Shown: piece after piece, positions 11,201 through 27,481 of the stretch | How positions within the stretch are numbered: the first letter of the stretch is position 1 | How the letters are laid out: each line of letters begins with the position of its first letter | Assembly (NCBI GenBank): GCA_000711775.1 | Contig: ARYC01000257.1 | Location: forward strand, 62,001 to 126,000 | Origin: Oxytricha trifallax | Lineage: Eukaryota > Ciliophora > Spirotrichea > Sporadotrichida > Oxytrichidae | Reading direction: 5' to 3' | DNA length: 64,000 nt | Notes under the pieces: model-generated | Told to the model about the DNA's origin: nothing | Seen by the model: only the letters and a program-made list of their open reading frames with translations | Databases searched by the model: none | Program-made: the position numbers and the translations under genes

Positions 11201-12838
11201 ATTGGTTGTCTACTCATTCTCAAGACCCTTCCTATTTAATAACCGGTGACCTTAATTACGTGGCCTAATCCCTATCTAATACCTATTTAGTAACTAGACC
11301 GGACTCCAACTCAAACATAGACTACATCTACCACCCTAACCTACAAGTGAATAAGTAATACTAACTACTATCCACTTCAGATCACATGCTACTATACAAA
11401 GAGTTTGAATTTAACTATGACAGTCCAGTCGAGCTCAAAATCACAAAAGCTCAGGTAAACGCACTCCTCAAAGAAGACTCAGCCTGGTATGGCGGATAAC
11501 AAATCTAACCTAAACCTACCAAAATCATCTAAGCCAAGTCACACTTTCTCTCTGCTGCTAATAAGATCAAACAACTCTGGTTCGAAGGCAATCTTAAAGA
11601 TGCCAACAGAGTCATACAGAGAAGTATTGGAGCTGCCAAAGGAAAAATAGTCCAACAAATTGAAAATTTCTCACTTTCAGACAGTGTCATTGCTGCTAAG
11701 CAGTACATCGGAATTCAAGGTTCTGGCCAGTTTATACCGGCCTTCAAGAATTCTGGTCTTTAAGACCAAGACCAATATACCTAATCGGAGATAGGATCAG
11801 TATACTGGAAGTATACTAAGAGACATAAACTACTACCAGACATCCTAAGAAATGCTCCAACAGATAAAGCTCTTGGTCCCGACAACATAAGTGATCAATG
11901 GATCAGAAAACACGATAGAGCTCTTCCAGCACTCTAAACCATTGAGAATTGGGTAAATAATAACTAAGTAGTACCCCTTTGGGTCAATGATGCAAACCTA
12001 ATGCTACTCTCAAAAACAGACTCTATCTAACCTCCATTTAACAAGACCAGACAAATAGCTATGACCTCAATTTTGAGGAAAATGATGGAAGCTTCCTGGT
12101 CCAGACTCTACTCATACAGACTTTGGTTAACTGTCGCTAAGGAACAGATAGGTTTTAGACCTGGCGAATAAATGGGAAAACATACAACTGAACTCATTAA
12201 TATTATTAAATAACAATAATACAAACAACTTTGGTTCGTCGACATTGCATCTGCATTCCCCTCAGTACCTATGACAATCTAATTGGAGGAACTAGAAAGA
12301 AGAAGCTAATTAATCAACGAAATTACGCTTAAAGTATCTCATGAACCACCAGATCCTGGATCTCAGTGAGGATCTAACAAAAAGGACTTAGTCCTTTCAT
12401 AATTGAATATGCTCAGGGGGGCTTGACCCCTCGATGCGAGTTAATTATTATTATTATTATTATATTCTAGCTTTATCTCATAGAGAATTAAATTTACTCA
12501 ACTCTATCCTCTGTGGTAGTTTTGAACTCTTCAAAAGACTCATATAGCAAGGCAAATTTCGGGAAATAAAGGTCTATATTCGAAGAGAACTTTGAAACTG
12601 CATATTCCGCTGATTTTAAGGGGCCCTCTGCTCTGAGTTTCTCAAAATCTTACTCCAATTTTTTCAAGCGAATTTGTAAAGCATCTTGATCATTACGATA
12701 TTAAGACGGGTTAAGGGACTAATCTAGAGGAAAGTTTAATAATAAGTTACAAATCAAGTTTGAATTGAATAATAAAGAGAATTAGAGAATTCAACGATAT
12801 ATAGCTACATTACTTTTTTAATCTTAGTTATTCTCCAT
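8228..12838 (-). CDS. Coiled-coil protein interrupted by a LINE
   Basis: Minus-strand gene starting at ATG 12838-12836 (MENNQDQKSN) and ending at TGA 8230-8228. GT-AG introns include one just after the first ten codons and a ~43-nt one near 9755-9800 with a TACTAAT branch-like site. Most of the protein is predicted coiled coil, for example IRLKKLEQDFEKLRAEG, MEEILVKQSSLESTVESMKY, and FIKQQLNEKFNDNQRKIQEV. The tail is Ser/Asn-rich. The exon frame is continuous across the LINE only after removing 10793-12461 plus one copy of its target duplication (...MRQSQN|ISNQMEL...). No family was recognised; a cytoskeletal or ciliary role would be a guess. Confidence 0.7.
10793..12461 (+). mobile_element. 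Truncated APE-type LINE (non-LTR retrotransposon) with 15-bp TSD
   Basis: The insertion is flanked by identical copies of ATATTCTAGCTTTAT at 10778-10792 and 12462-12476. It ends in an (ATT)n run, the usual 3' tail of LINEs. Its sequence is clearly richer in GC than the flanks. It sits antisense within an exon of the coiled-coil gene. The 3' region contains two hairpin-forming stretches (AAGGACTTAGTCCTTT and GGGGGGCTTGACCCCTC) that could be the template recognised by reverse transcriptase. Confidence 0.85.
10849..12369 (+). CDS. LINE ORF: APE endonuclease + N-terminal reverse transcriptase
   Basis: 507 codons including the TGA. Endonuclease motifs appear in order: VVNWNMRCSS (N-terminal Asn), LQETRHS (catalytic Glu), ITGDLN (GDxN) and TSDHMLL (SDH). 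The reverse transcriptase begins with KALGPDNIS, then IGFRPGEQMGKHT and FVDIASAFPSVP, which carries the first catalytic Asp. The frame stops soon after, so the YxDD box is absent and the polymerase cannot be active. This is a truncated or internally deleted copy. Confidence 0.85.
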
Positions 12839-13022
12839 TTTTATAGATGTAAGAGTTAAGTGAAATTAAAAAAAGAAATAAGATTTATTTTTTTTATAAA
12901 AAGCCAAACACATTACATATCTATAAATAACTACATTACTTCTTAATCTTTCCAATTATAAGATTTATGTAAAAAAATATATTTATTATGATAAAATTCA
13001 ATTTGTATTTTCTATTTCCCAT

Positions 13023-16011
13023 TCATGATTTACATATATTTAAAAATATATTATTATCTATTATAAGATAAAAAATATATATGCTCAATTTTATTTATAA
13101 CCACTTATTTTAGGTTTACCTAATTGATACATCAAAGTTAGTTAGTAATTTCTTTTCGAATTCAAAGCCCTTATCATAAACTCTAAGGTAGTCTTCCATA
13201 ATATTTAGTTCACTTTGTGGGTGACTTAAATCTGCCATGGCAACCACATATATGGTTAATGGAAGAACATCGTCCATTGCGTTCAATTCTAACTTTCATA
13301 ATAAGAGCTATTATTTTGATTTGATAATTAAAGCAACCCCATAGAGTCATAACCAAAGTCTTTACACTAAAATTAAATTGTTCAATATAATAAATATAAC
13401 TTTCCCTTCCAATGTTCAACAATAATAGTCTTAAGCTGACCAAATGACTCGCTAATGCAATGCAATTTCTCCCTTGGGCTCTGATATTACTACATTTTTT
13501 CCAGACATCTGATTGCTTCAATATAAGGCAAGTCACTTCTGTTTTAATTCAAATTCTGGGATATTGAACCACCTGGAGTTGGTAAGCTCCCTGCACTTGA
13601 AGTTGAGGTTTAATTAAACATATGCTCATGATTATTTTAAGTTTTTATTAAATTAAGTAACTTGAGCTTCTCTTAAAACAAAGTGAAAGTGTAAGAGTAA
13701 GTATATGAAATATTCATGACTAAGTGAATTGTTCACTCCACTAGTATTATTATGATGTAAATTCATGTCTGATCTGTGTGAATCGTACTAGCTGATATTA
13801 TTCTACCCTACTGTTAAGTCCTTAATATGATCTTCAAACTTCATGGTATGCATGGCATTTTCACCAATAATAAACTGATTTTTTATGCCTAAATACTTCA
13901 TTAAATCATGTGCTCTCTGTCTTTTTAGCAACTGACTTCTTTCTATAAATAGTCTGTCTTCATCTTCGTTTTTAATTGCATACATCGCAAATAACTTGTC
14001 ATAAAGCTATAAAAGTATAGTTTAGTAAAAAATTTTGGACATAAGAAAATTTCGAAAATTAGCCTACTATGAACTTTTTATATACAAATACTTACCTTAG
14101 AGAAGACATATTTTTCAGCGGAAGGTCGGCAGTGAGTCATTAGACTTTTGGCATGTTATTTGCCAAGATTGTATTCAGAATTAAAAGATTAAACTGTCTC
14201 TTATATTAAACCCATTATTCCTTCCATAGGTTAAGGAAGTAATGTAGCTGATTCTCTCAATGATTTTGAAAAATTTACTATTAAGTCTATTAAAAATACT
14301 TCACAAATTATAATTTATGATTTATACTGGAGATGGAAACACTCGATATATTGAGCTACATTTTTACCAAGAGTGTATTAGTCGCTTGATAGAATTTTAT
14401 GAATTTGATATATAGAACTAGTTTCATTGTATTATGCACTCTATTCTTCGTCACTATCCTCGTTAGATGGTAAAAGAAATCTTTATAATTGAATCTAACA
14501 ATCATTAATAAATTGCTTATAAAGATGGAATTCTGCGGCCATTCCCTTTATTACTTCTATTAGTTATTGTAATTTAAGTTCTGGAGTCGATGTTTTTCTT
14601 GTGACCAGGGGTATTCCCACCTGTTTACAGATACTATCCTGAGTTATTTTGAGCATTATTATCCCTCTGGCTTGGTGGCAAACTTTGAACAGTCTCATGC
14701 AGCTTTCTTATATTTTAACTTCATATCCCATTTAAAAATAACACCCATTAGAAATATTTTGCACAATAAGCTTGTTCTTGAATTGACTTAAAAACTCTTG
14801 GAGTTTAGTCTAATCCCCATAGAGCCCCTTCAACGCTATTTTCCTGCAGACTTTAACTTCATTCACAGATATCTGCAATCTCACCGCAGATATTTAACTC
14901 TCGTTAACTTATGTATCTCTCTTTGCATCTTAAAATGGCAAACATCTTTGAAATATTTTCTTCAAACTAAATGGTTCTTTATTTACAGCTGTGGCTATGT
15001 TCTAGTCCATCTCAATAACAATTATTTTTTTAAAGAAAAATTCTTAGATTTTATTGTTTCTTAATGAATTTAAAATGATAAACGAAAAAATAACTTGAAA
15101 CTTTTGATTCTTGCAGATGTTAGTAAATATCTCAAAGACATCATTTCCAGAGATAGCTAGGGGTATATTGACTTTTAACTATGGCAGCTATGGTTTCAAA
15201 GTGTACCCAGAAAATTTAGGTTTTTACTGCACTTATTGAGTATTATTTTAACTAGAATTATACTATTGCTAATCTAAATCCTCAAAATCATCCACATATC
15301 CATCTGTATTAAAATGTTGATAGTTCTTCGAAATGTTCTTGTGATCTTCATATTCATTGTCCTATATAATCAAAAATTTACAATCAAACTCTTCATAAAA
15401 TAAGCACTGTGCTACTTCAATAGTTGGATGGTATAAAAATAGAAACAAACTTACAGCATATAGATCTCCCTTTTTTAAGAAATCATGTGTCTTCTATTCT
15501 TCATAGTCATCCTATGAAAAGCCCTTCGTCAACTTATACTTTCCATTCTGATTATCTTTGCCTTTCTTCGTGCTTAATGGATCTGGGGATTATTGTTGCT
15601 GAGTCGTGTTCACACTATTCAAATCTTCAATGGTAAGTGCGCCGCTGTCCTTGTTCTTAGAGGATTTGTTTTTATAGGTTAGATTCCTGTCTGAGTCCTG
15701 TTGCAATTGGGACTCTGCGTAATGATCGTATTGTATGCTTAAATCACACAAATAATTTAATTCAGGCATAAATAATAAATGCTATGTAATTCTTAAATAT
15801 CGGTCTTCATCTGCAAAATCTGTGTGCTTACTTATTTAAAGTGTAAAATTATTACATAACTTATAAAAAGATTAATGTTGAGTAATTAATAAATATTACT
15901 CTCATCAACCATCTTATTATAATGTACTTGATTAAAGTCACCCTGTGGCAATGCATTTCTCAATTAAGCTTTATTGCTGCTATCACTAGATTGATGATTT
16001 TTGTCATTCAT
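13023..16011 (-). CDS. VPS9-domain protein (Rab5-family GEF)
   Basis: VPS9 domains activate Rab5-type GTPases on endosomes. The gene starts at ATG 16011-16009 (MNDKNHQSSDSSNK) and has several GT-AG introns. An acidic, low-complexity N-terminus is followed by a region with a Cys-rich stretch (CMRLFKVCHQARG). Then comes the VPS9 core: RPSAEKYVFS, LYDKLFAMYAIKNEDEDRLF, SPREKLHCISESFGQLKTII, and MDDVLPLTIYVVAMA (the conserved Asp and Pro of the DDxLP motif). The frame closes at TGA 13025-13023; the last ~30 codons are AT-rich and may be beyond the real end. Confidence 0.8.
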
Positions 16012-16268
16012 TGAAAATATTTAAACCCACCCCCCCATTTTATTTAATAAATAAAGTTTCATGATTTATTAACCAAAAATAATTTGTATTAATGATTGGC
16101 ACTAGTAGCTGAATTCATTTTTGAAAATCAAAAATAATTAATTTATTTATAATTTACAAATCACAATATTAAAATATTTAGGAAATCAACATTAAAACTG
16201 TAGTATTATTCTTTTTATAACTTAATTATATATTTAAATATTTATATACTTCCTTTTTTATTATAATA

Positions 16269-20869
<4,601 letters not shown>

Positions 20870-21119
20870 AGATGTAAACAGTTGATATTTATAGATTTAA
20901 AAAATAATCACAATCCTATTATTAAGATTAAACTCCTATTTATGAAAAAGACAGAAATATCTAATACTTTTAAGTATTTTCATTTAATATTTACATTCAT
21001 TAAATTAAAAAACATTCTAAAATATTTATCTTATACACTCTTTATTACTCTCAAGCATCTAATTTATCTAAATTTCTCGTAATAAACAAATTTTTATATT
21101 AATACTGCAAAATATAATT

Positions 21120-23800
21120 TCAATTATCTTTGAGTAAAATGACTAAGTTTCCATCTCCAGCAAGAGCAGCATAGCACTCCAAACTGTATATCTTCAAATT
21201 CATGTAATCTCCATACTCAAAGTGCTTACTCTATGGCAACAGCATATTTCCTTTTTTCTATATTTATTCAACTTAATACTATTTATTGTCCATTTTGTGT
21301 GTGTGTTTTTAGTGATTCTCTTTATCTTTTTGATTTATCAAAGTCTATTTGTTAAGCTGTATTTGTAGCTATTCTTGTTTTAGTCGCTCAAAGAGATAAT
21401 TCTCTTCTTTCATGTATAGCATTTTGGTGCTGTCATCGTTTTAAGATTGCTTTTTTATCACAACTATTTAACCACTTTTAGAGAGAAAAACATCAACGAA
21501 TTTATTAGAGCCATCTGCTGATTTCATCGAAATTATAAAAAAAATTAGGCAAAGGTATAACTAATTTAAGTTATTAAACTCTTAATATTTGATTGGTTTA
21601 TAAGAATACTATAAATTATTTGATTGCAGAGACTTAGCGCATCTCGAACAAATATGTCGATCTCCGTGATATTGAACATGCTAATTTCGTCCACCACACG
21701 TCAGACATCCCTTCGGATACATAGCTGGAACCACATCAAAATCTGCTTTAAAATGCTGCTCCTTTTTCAGGTTGGCTTTCCGTGAGAATATTTTCCTATT
21801 TTTTTAATCATATTGCTTAGTGTTTAACTTCATAGCTGCAGATTTAGGTCTTATAGGGTTTTGAGATGTTTGGCTTGTCCAAGTTTATTTTCGTTTTAAA
21901 GTTGTCTATTTTCTTAATAAAGTTGAAGTTTCTTAATTTTTAAGCTTTTCCAACTCTTCTTTTCTTTTGTTTTCTTACTCAATTTCATTTGTTATCCAAT
22001 CTGCAAAAGGGATGGGAAAATATATAATTAACATTGTCATTTAAACTTTTTTATAGTATAAAATAAGTTCTAATGAATAAAAGTAACACCCTCAAATCTT
22101 TAAGCCCTCTTAATTTCCCCAAATTACTTAATTTATTAGGATCTTTTCTAGTTGGGCTTTCTCCCAATTTAATATTCAAAATCGCTCCTCTTCTTTGAGA
22201 TGTGAATGAATTTTATGTTTATCGTTTACTATTAATATCACTCTAATCCATCATGTTATCTCTAAAAACATCCTTCAAATAAAATAAACTTACTAAAAGG
22301 TTTAATGATTATTTATCAATTGCATTAATTTAATAATTATATTAGAATAGCAAAGCTAATTCTAGTCTAAGAATTATTACCTTCATCCTCATCTATTTCT
22401 TAGATATTGGAATATGATTGATTTTGAAATAATTTAATTTGTTTTGGATTGCTTTAAGAATCATTAAAACTTCTGTAGGCGTTATTCAATTGCGATTGGT
22501 TACCAATTGTTGTACTTTTGAGGGAAATATTTGATTGATTTAGACTTTTCTTTAAATTATATTTTTTTTTTATGTAATACAAGTAATAATCTAAATAAAA
22601 TTAACTTTCCAGAGTATTTTTGGTGTTATTGGGTGGATTTCTTGATTTTCTATTGATAATTGCTTTATTAGGTTTTATTAATTGTTTTTTATTAGTCAGA
22701 ATGCCCAGTCCTGTACTAAAACTATCGTCTAAATATACACTTTATATGTCATCCAACTCTTATAGCTTTTTCGACTTTGTTGTATTATCATTTTATGTTC
22801 AAAATAAAATAATTGTAAGAGTTTATAATTATTTTTTTAAAAATATAATTCATCATTGGAGCTATTCTTACTATTTTTAATTCCATTTTCTAGTCCAATT
22901 TCTGTTATGATTTATAGCTATTCCTGAGCATCATGGATTTATATGTTAAAACTTGTACTTTAACTCAATGTTTTGGGGTTGAACTTTTTTATGTTTTATA
23001 TATTACCATAGATTCCTGAATTCTAGCTATTTTACTTTATTGATTTAATACTTTTATCTAGAGATCTTAATTGAGGAGACAAATTTTATAATTTTTTTTG
23101 AAAATTAATAAGCTATATTTAGAACAGATATCTAAATTTTAAGATTAATCTATGAAAATTAAGAGACTGATTCTAATTATTTTTATTTGAAAATAAACTC
23201 TGATTTCTAGCATGAAGTAATCCGTCGTTATTTGTAAGTATTTATTTTTTGTTATTTTTAACTGTTGCACTTGCATATTAATTGTACAATCCATTATTAT
23301 TTCTTGTCATTTAACTCTGAGCTCTGTAAGTTTTTATTGGGGAGCTCCTCCTGCTAGGACTTGTTGTATTATCAAATTAACTTGGAGATCTTTAAGCTTT
23401 ATTATAAAATAAAAAGATGGCAATATGGTTATTGAATAATGAGAGATTTTCCTCATTTACGCATGTAATTACTTTATCCAAATTCCTTAGTAAAATTCCT
23501 TAAGTGTTCATTAAATTTACTACAAAAAATGATAGTTATCAAAACATTAGCAATACTATCAACTGCATTAGACTGAAACAGCTCATCAATACTGCAATCA
23601 TAAGCCAGCATAATCTCCTCCTAATCCATCATCTGCGAATACCTCAAGAATTAATGATTTTCCTTGCGTTCTCTCACTTTCTATAAATAACTCGATAATA
23701 TGATCTTCTCATGCATGGAACGAAGAGAGGCAGGAGATTCGTCTATCATGCGGAGTCGACGCTCCAGTTTTATGTCTTGGAAAAGCTTTGAGAGTTTCAT
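21120..23800 (-). CDS. Coiled-coil protein with a CxxC...CxxC zinc-ribbon motif
   Basis: Starts at ATG 23800-23798 (MKLSKLFQDIKLERRLRM). It continues through an acidic segment, a Ser/Asn-rich stretch, then basic coiled coil (EQENKRKEELEKLKNQ). A four-cysteine motif follows: CLTCGG with HICSRCAK about 15 residues later. The C-terminal part is another coiled coil (LYMKEENYLFERLKQEQLQ) ending LVILLKDN. Several introns or IESs between 22300 and 23500 were not resolved, so the middle is uncertain. No family was recognised. Confidence 0.55.
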
Positions 23801-24154
23801 TTTATTAAAGGAAGAGAATATATAAATATAATGTTTAGTAGATTAAAATAATATAATTGTTAGTAATTATTTGTAATAGATTAATGAATTTATAGAGTTA
23901 TTTAGTGTTTTAATATAAAAAAGTTTATATTTATAGAAATTAATTCATAAAACATAAAATTAATGATAATCTGCAGGACAGTATTAAAATTGAAATCTTT
24001 TGCTATTACAATTTAAAACATAATACTTATTTTTGGATTTGATAATATAATTAAGGATTTCCGTAGGATAATGAAATTAGAAATATTATTAATAAAAAGC
24101 GAATTATAATCTATTTATTTATCAGATATTTTAACCATCTTTACACCTATCTAA
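23801..24154. other. AT-rich intergenic DNA between divergent genes
   Basis: Lies between the starts of two divergently oriented genes, so it would contain both promoters. No motif is distinct enough to name. Confidence 0.4.
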
Positions 24155-26876
24155 ATGCTAGAAGATACCGCTTAAATAATAGTGGACAACGCCTCTGACT
24201 GGGACACCTCCACCATCAAGGACCTGCAGTTCCAAATGTGCCTCAGACATCAAGAAGACGCCAAGGCTTTCTGCACGATTTGTAACAGTTTGTTGTGTGT
24301 GTTTTGCTTGGTGAATGACGACGAAGAGGATGGAGCTTAAAAACCAGATCACAATCACAAACCTGTCAATGCCAAGACTTACTGCAACTAATCTATTGTA
24401 AATATTAATTATCGTTAATCAATAAATATGGCAAGTGATATTCAATATTAAAGAAATTACCAATCTAAGAACAAGTGGAAGGAATTATAGAATAAAGCTG
24501 ACTTGCTGAACTCACAATATGACAAGAAAATCGAGGAACTCGGCAATTTATGCTCAAGTATGTTTTATAATTCCATCCAATAAATTCCTAAATGTTTAAG
24601 ACTATGTCGAATGCAATTTCTGAGTAAAATCAGGCTCAATTAGAACAACAAATGAATGAAAATCTTGAAAAGTTCGACGTTCTTAAGAGATTCGTCAAAG
24701 ATGTGTTTATAATTATTTTTACCATCCATTCTACAAAATAAGCCATGAATTGTAAATTGTTACTTTTTTTAATATTAAAATGTGAACAACTATGTTGAGA
24801 AAGTGGAAGCAATAGAGGCGGAGAATAGAGCAGATTTGATGACCATGTTTAATCAGAAACTTTCTGAATATTAGAAGCAAGCTGAGCAATTCGAGAAAGT
24901 TTTATCCGAAATGAGCATTTAAAAAGTTATCGAAGAGAGCTTTGAGGATAAGGGCAACAGAGAGAATGAACAGCTTATTCTATAATAATAGTTTATATGC
25001 TTCATAATTATGTCAGAATTTATACATTTATATAATCACAGCAATATTAATAATAATGTTTCCAATAAAATTTGAGTGATTATCACAGAAGAATCCAATT
25101 AGAAATCAGTTAACAATTACCTAATCAAGAAAATTCATACTCTTGAGGACAGAGTGAATGCCAAATTCGAGAAAGAACAATCACAAATAAAGCATCTCAT
25201 AAAAGCATCAGAATCTTATACCAACACTATAAAAACCGACGTGGCCAACGTGGAAGTTATAATCAAAGAAAAGGAGCTAAAGAGTGAAAAACATTACAGG
25301 GAATTACGATCTGGAATTGAGGAGCTTAAAAAGGAATTGTTCCAGTGGGCTAATCATACTTTGTTTTAGAGAATGCTCTTTGACTTGCAGATATACAAGA
25401 GAGCTGAACTTGACCCTAGATACATAGAAAAACTACTCAAAGTAATATTATCTAATACAATATGATAATATAATGTCAAATCTTAAAATAAAATTAGAAA
25501 ATTTAGATTTTTAAATATAAAATTAGCTATATAAATTTATTTTTTTAAAAGTTAAGATCAGTGATTAGTGTATCTTTGCAATTGCTAGAATGCCAAATGG
25601 AGATATCATAGCAGATGCAAACAACAGAGCTACTCTCCTAAATGACTAGAACTTCGAAGTCATTAACTAGCTTGAACCTTAAAATAATTCATTAATTTAT
25701 CAAAATTCCAAATAATTTATTAAAACTAATATTAAATTAAAGCATAAACCATGTGATTCTCAGTTGACTTCTATCGGTTTCCAAAAAGACAAGATGCTTG
25801 CTCATTATAAAAATATAATTAATAATAATCATTATAATACCGGATGTAATTTAAATATTATCAGAGCATGTACAACATATCTTATCAGCCAAATGGGAAA
25901 TTTTATCAATTAGCAAACACAGACACCAATAACTGGCAGCACTGTATGTGTGTGCCTGACGACGCTCATATCATTCAAGGTGCTCATGGTGGACTTCTCT
26001 ACATTTAAAATGTATTATAATTTTGTATATCAAGAATAAATATTATGCAAAAGTCACATTAACTTCAATAATTGATATAGTATTAAAACATTTATTCAAC
26101 CTAGTAGATCAGTTATTTTGTGCAGAAGAAATGCGAGCAAATTCCAGGAGGTCAAGCTATCCTACAAATCATAAAGTTGGGTGAACCTCAAAAGTATGCA
26201 ATTGGTACTAAGGGAAGTGGACTGCACATTTTAGACATTAACCTGGTCAATTATGAAACTGAGAGAGACCAACAAATCTATCTCATTGGCAAGTATATCA
26301 CTGATATTCTAATAATTAAAATTTTAGAGCTTATATTTTAATCAAATAAAGTTTTAAATAAACTTTTATGATATCATAGAGATCAACTAAAATGTGCTCC
26401 TTGTATCATCTTACAGTGACTGCTCTTACTATATAGTGGATTTGAACAAAAAAGAGGAGTTTTTCTTGTGCAAAGGATTTTCACCCTATGCTATGGGCAT
26501 CATAAAGTTCCCTAACTATTCATTCGAAAATTTCCCATACGTTCTTGCAAAAGAAGATGACTATATGACTATCATTTATCTTATGTTATTTCCAAATACC
26601 CTCTGGTATTTCTTATAAACTTAATAATTTTAAATCTTCACAAAATCTTTTTTTTACATCATAAACGTAAGATCAGGTTTCTCTCTAAGACTCTGTGAAA
26701 TGGCCACTCACAATTAGAATTACTTCAATCAAAGAATTGTTTTCGTAAACGAGAGAACTTTCGTGACCGACGAGGGCAGCTACTACTTAAGCAAGTATCA
26801 AATGTCAGATTTACTATACAAAAACCTTAAGGAAATTCACCTGTGGGCTCAAGTAACTAATCAATTGAAGTTTTGA
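24155..26876 (+). CDS. B-box / coiled-coil / propeller-like protein (TRIM-like layout)
   Basis: MLEDTAQIIV leads into a B-box-like zinc motif (MCLRHQ, AFCTIC, CVFCL, then HNHKP). Long coiled coils follow (VEKVEAIEAENRADL, and the segment ending EIEELKKELFQW). The C-terminal half has repeated short beta-like units (CIFAIARMPNGDIIADANN, LHILDINLV, VLLVSSYSDCSYYIVDL) that resemble a beta propeller. The order matches TRIM-NHL-type proteins, though no RING is seen. At least six interruptions were seen and only some have GT-AG ends. Stop TGA 26874-26876. Confidence 0.6.
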
Positions 26877-27481
26877 GAAGTAGACTTATAACTAGAATTA
26901 ATATATTAAAAATATTAGATTTCACAATTTAAGATTAATCTGAGTCAATGATATAATAAAGAAAGTAAACTTGTTAATGTTAACATGAAATAAACATACA
27001 AAATAAAAACACTCTTGCTTACAAAACAAATGCTTGAAACTATATAAAAACATGAAAGGCAATCATTACTAATATCTTTTAATATCAGCACATCTTGAGC
27101 TTCAAAAATCATTATTGACAATTTAAAATTAATTTGATTCTTAAAAAAATAAGTTAAATTTTTATAAATAAAATTAGTATTTAATATTCAATTTATTTAA
27201 ACACCTCAAAACGATTTGAATGAAGGATTTAGATTATTGAGTTTAAAGAAATTTAAAAATTTACTTAAAATTTACAATATAAGTAATGATTAAATTATCC
27301 TGATAAGTGGACTATTATATAGATTTTTTCTTTCTTAACAACACTATAAAGTAATTAATATAAGCATATCTAAATTATCATATTTCCAAGATTTTTTACA
27401 GATATATTTTTTTACTACTTTACTCCAGTACAATCATTTTAAGGGTTCTAATGATCTAAGAAACAGTAATTGAATAAAAAC
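26877..27481. other. AT-rich intergenic DNA between convergent genes
   Basis: About 0.6 kb between two gene 3' ends. Nothing coding or structured was noticed. Confidence 0.5.

Noticed and set aside
14798..15064. Plus-strand open frame of 88 codons
   Set aside because: It is antisense to exons of the VPS9-domain gene, whose minus-strand frame has recognisable motifs.
20882..21082. Plus-strand AT-rich open frame after the kinase stop
   Set aside because: Composition-driven, with no continuation under the ciliate code and no similarity to neighbours.
22620..22880. Plus-strand hydrophobic open frame
   Set aside because: Antisense of a Ser/Asn/Lys-rich exon of the zinc-ribbon gene; AT-rich coding DNA gives hydrophobic shadows.
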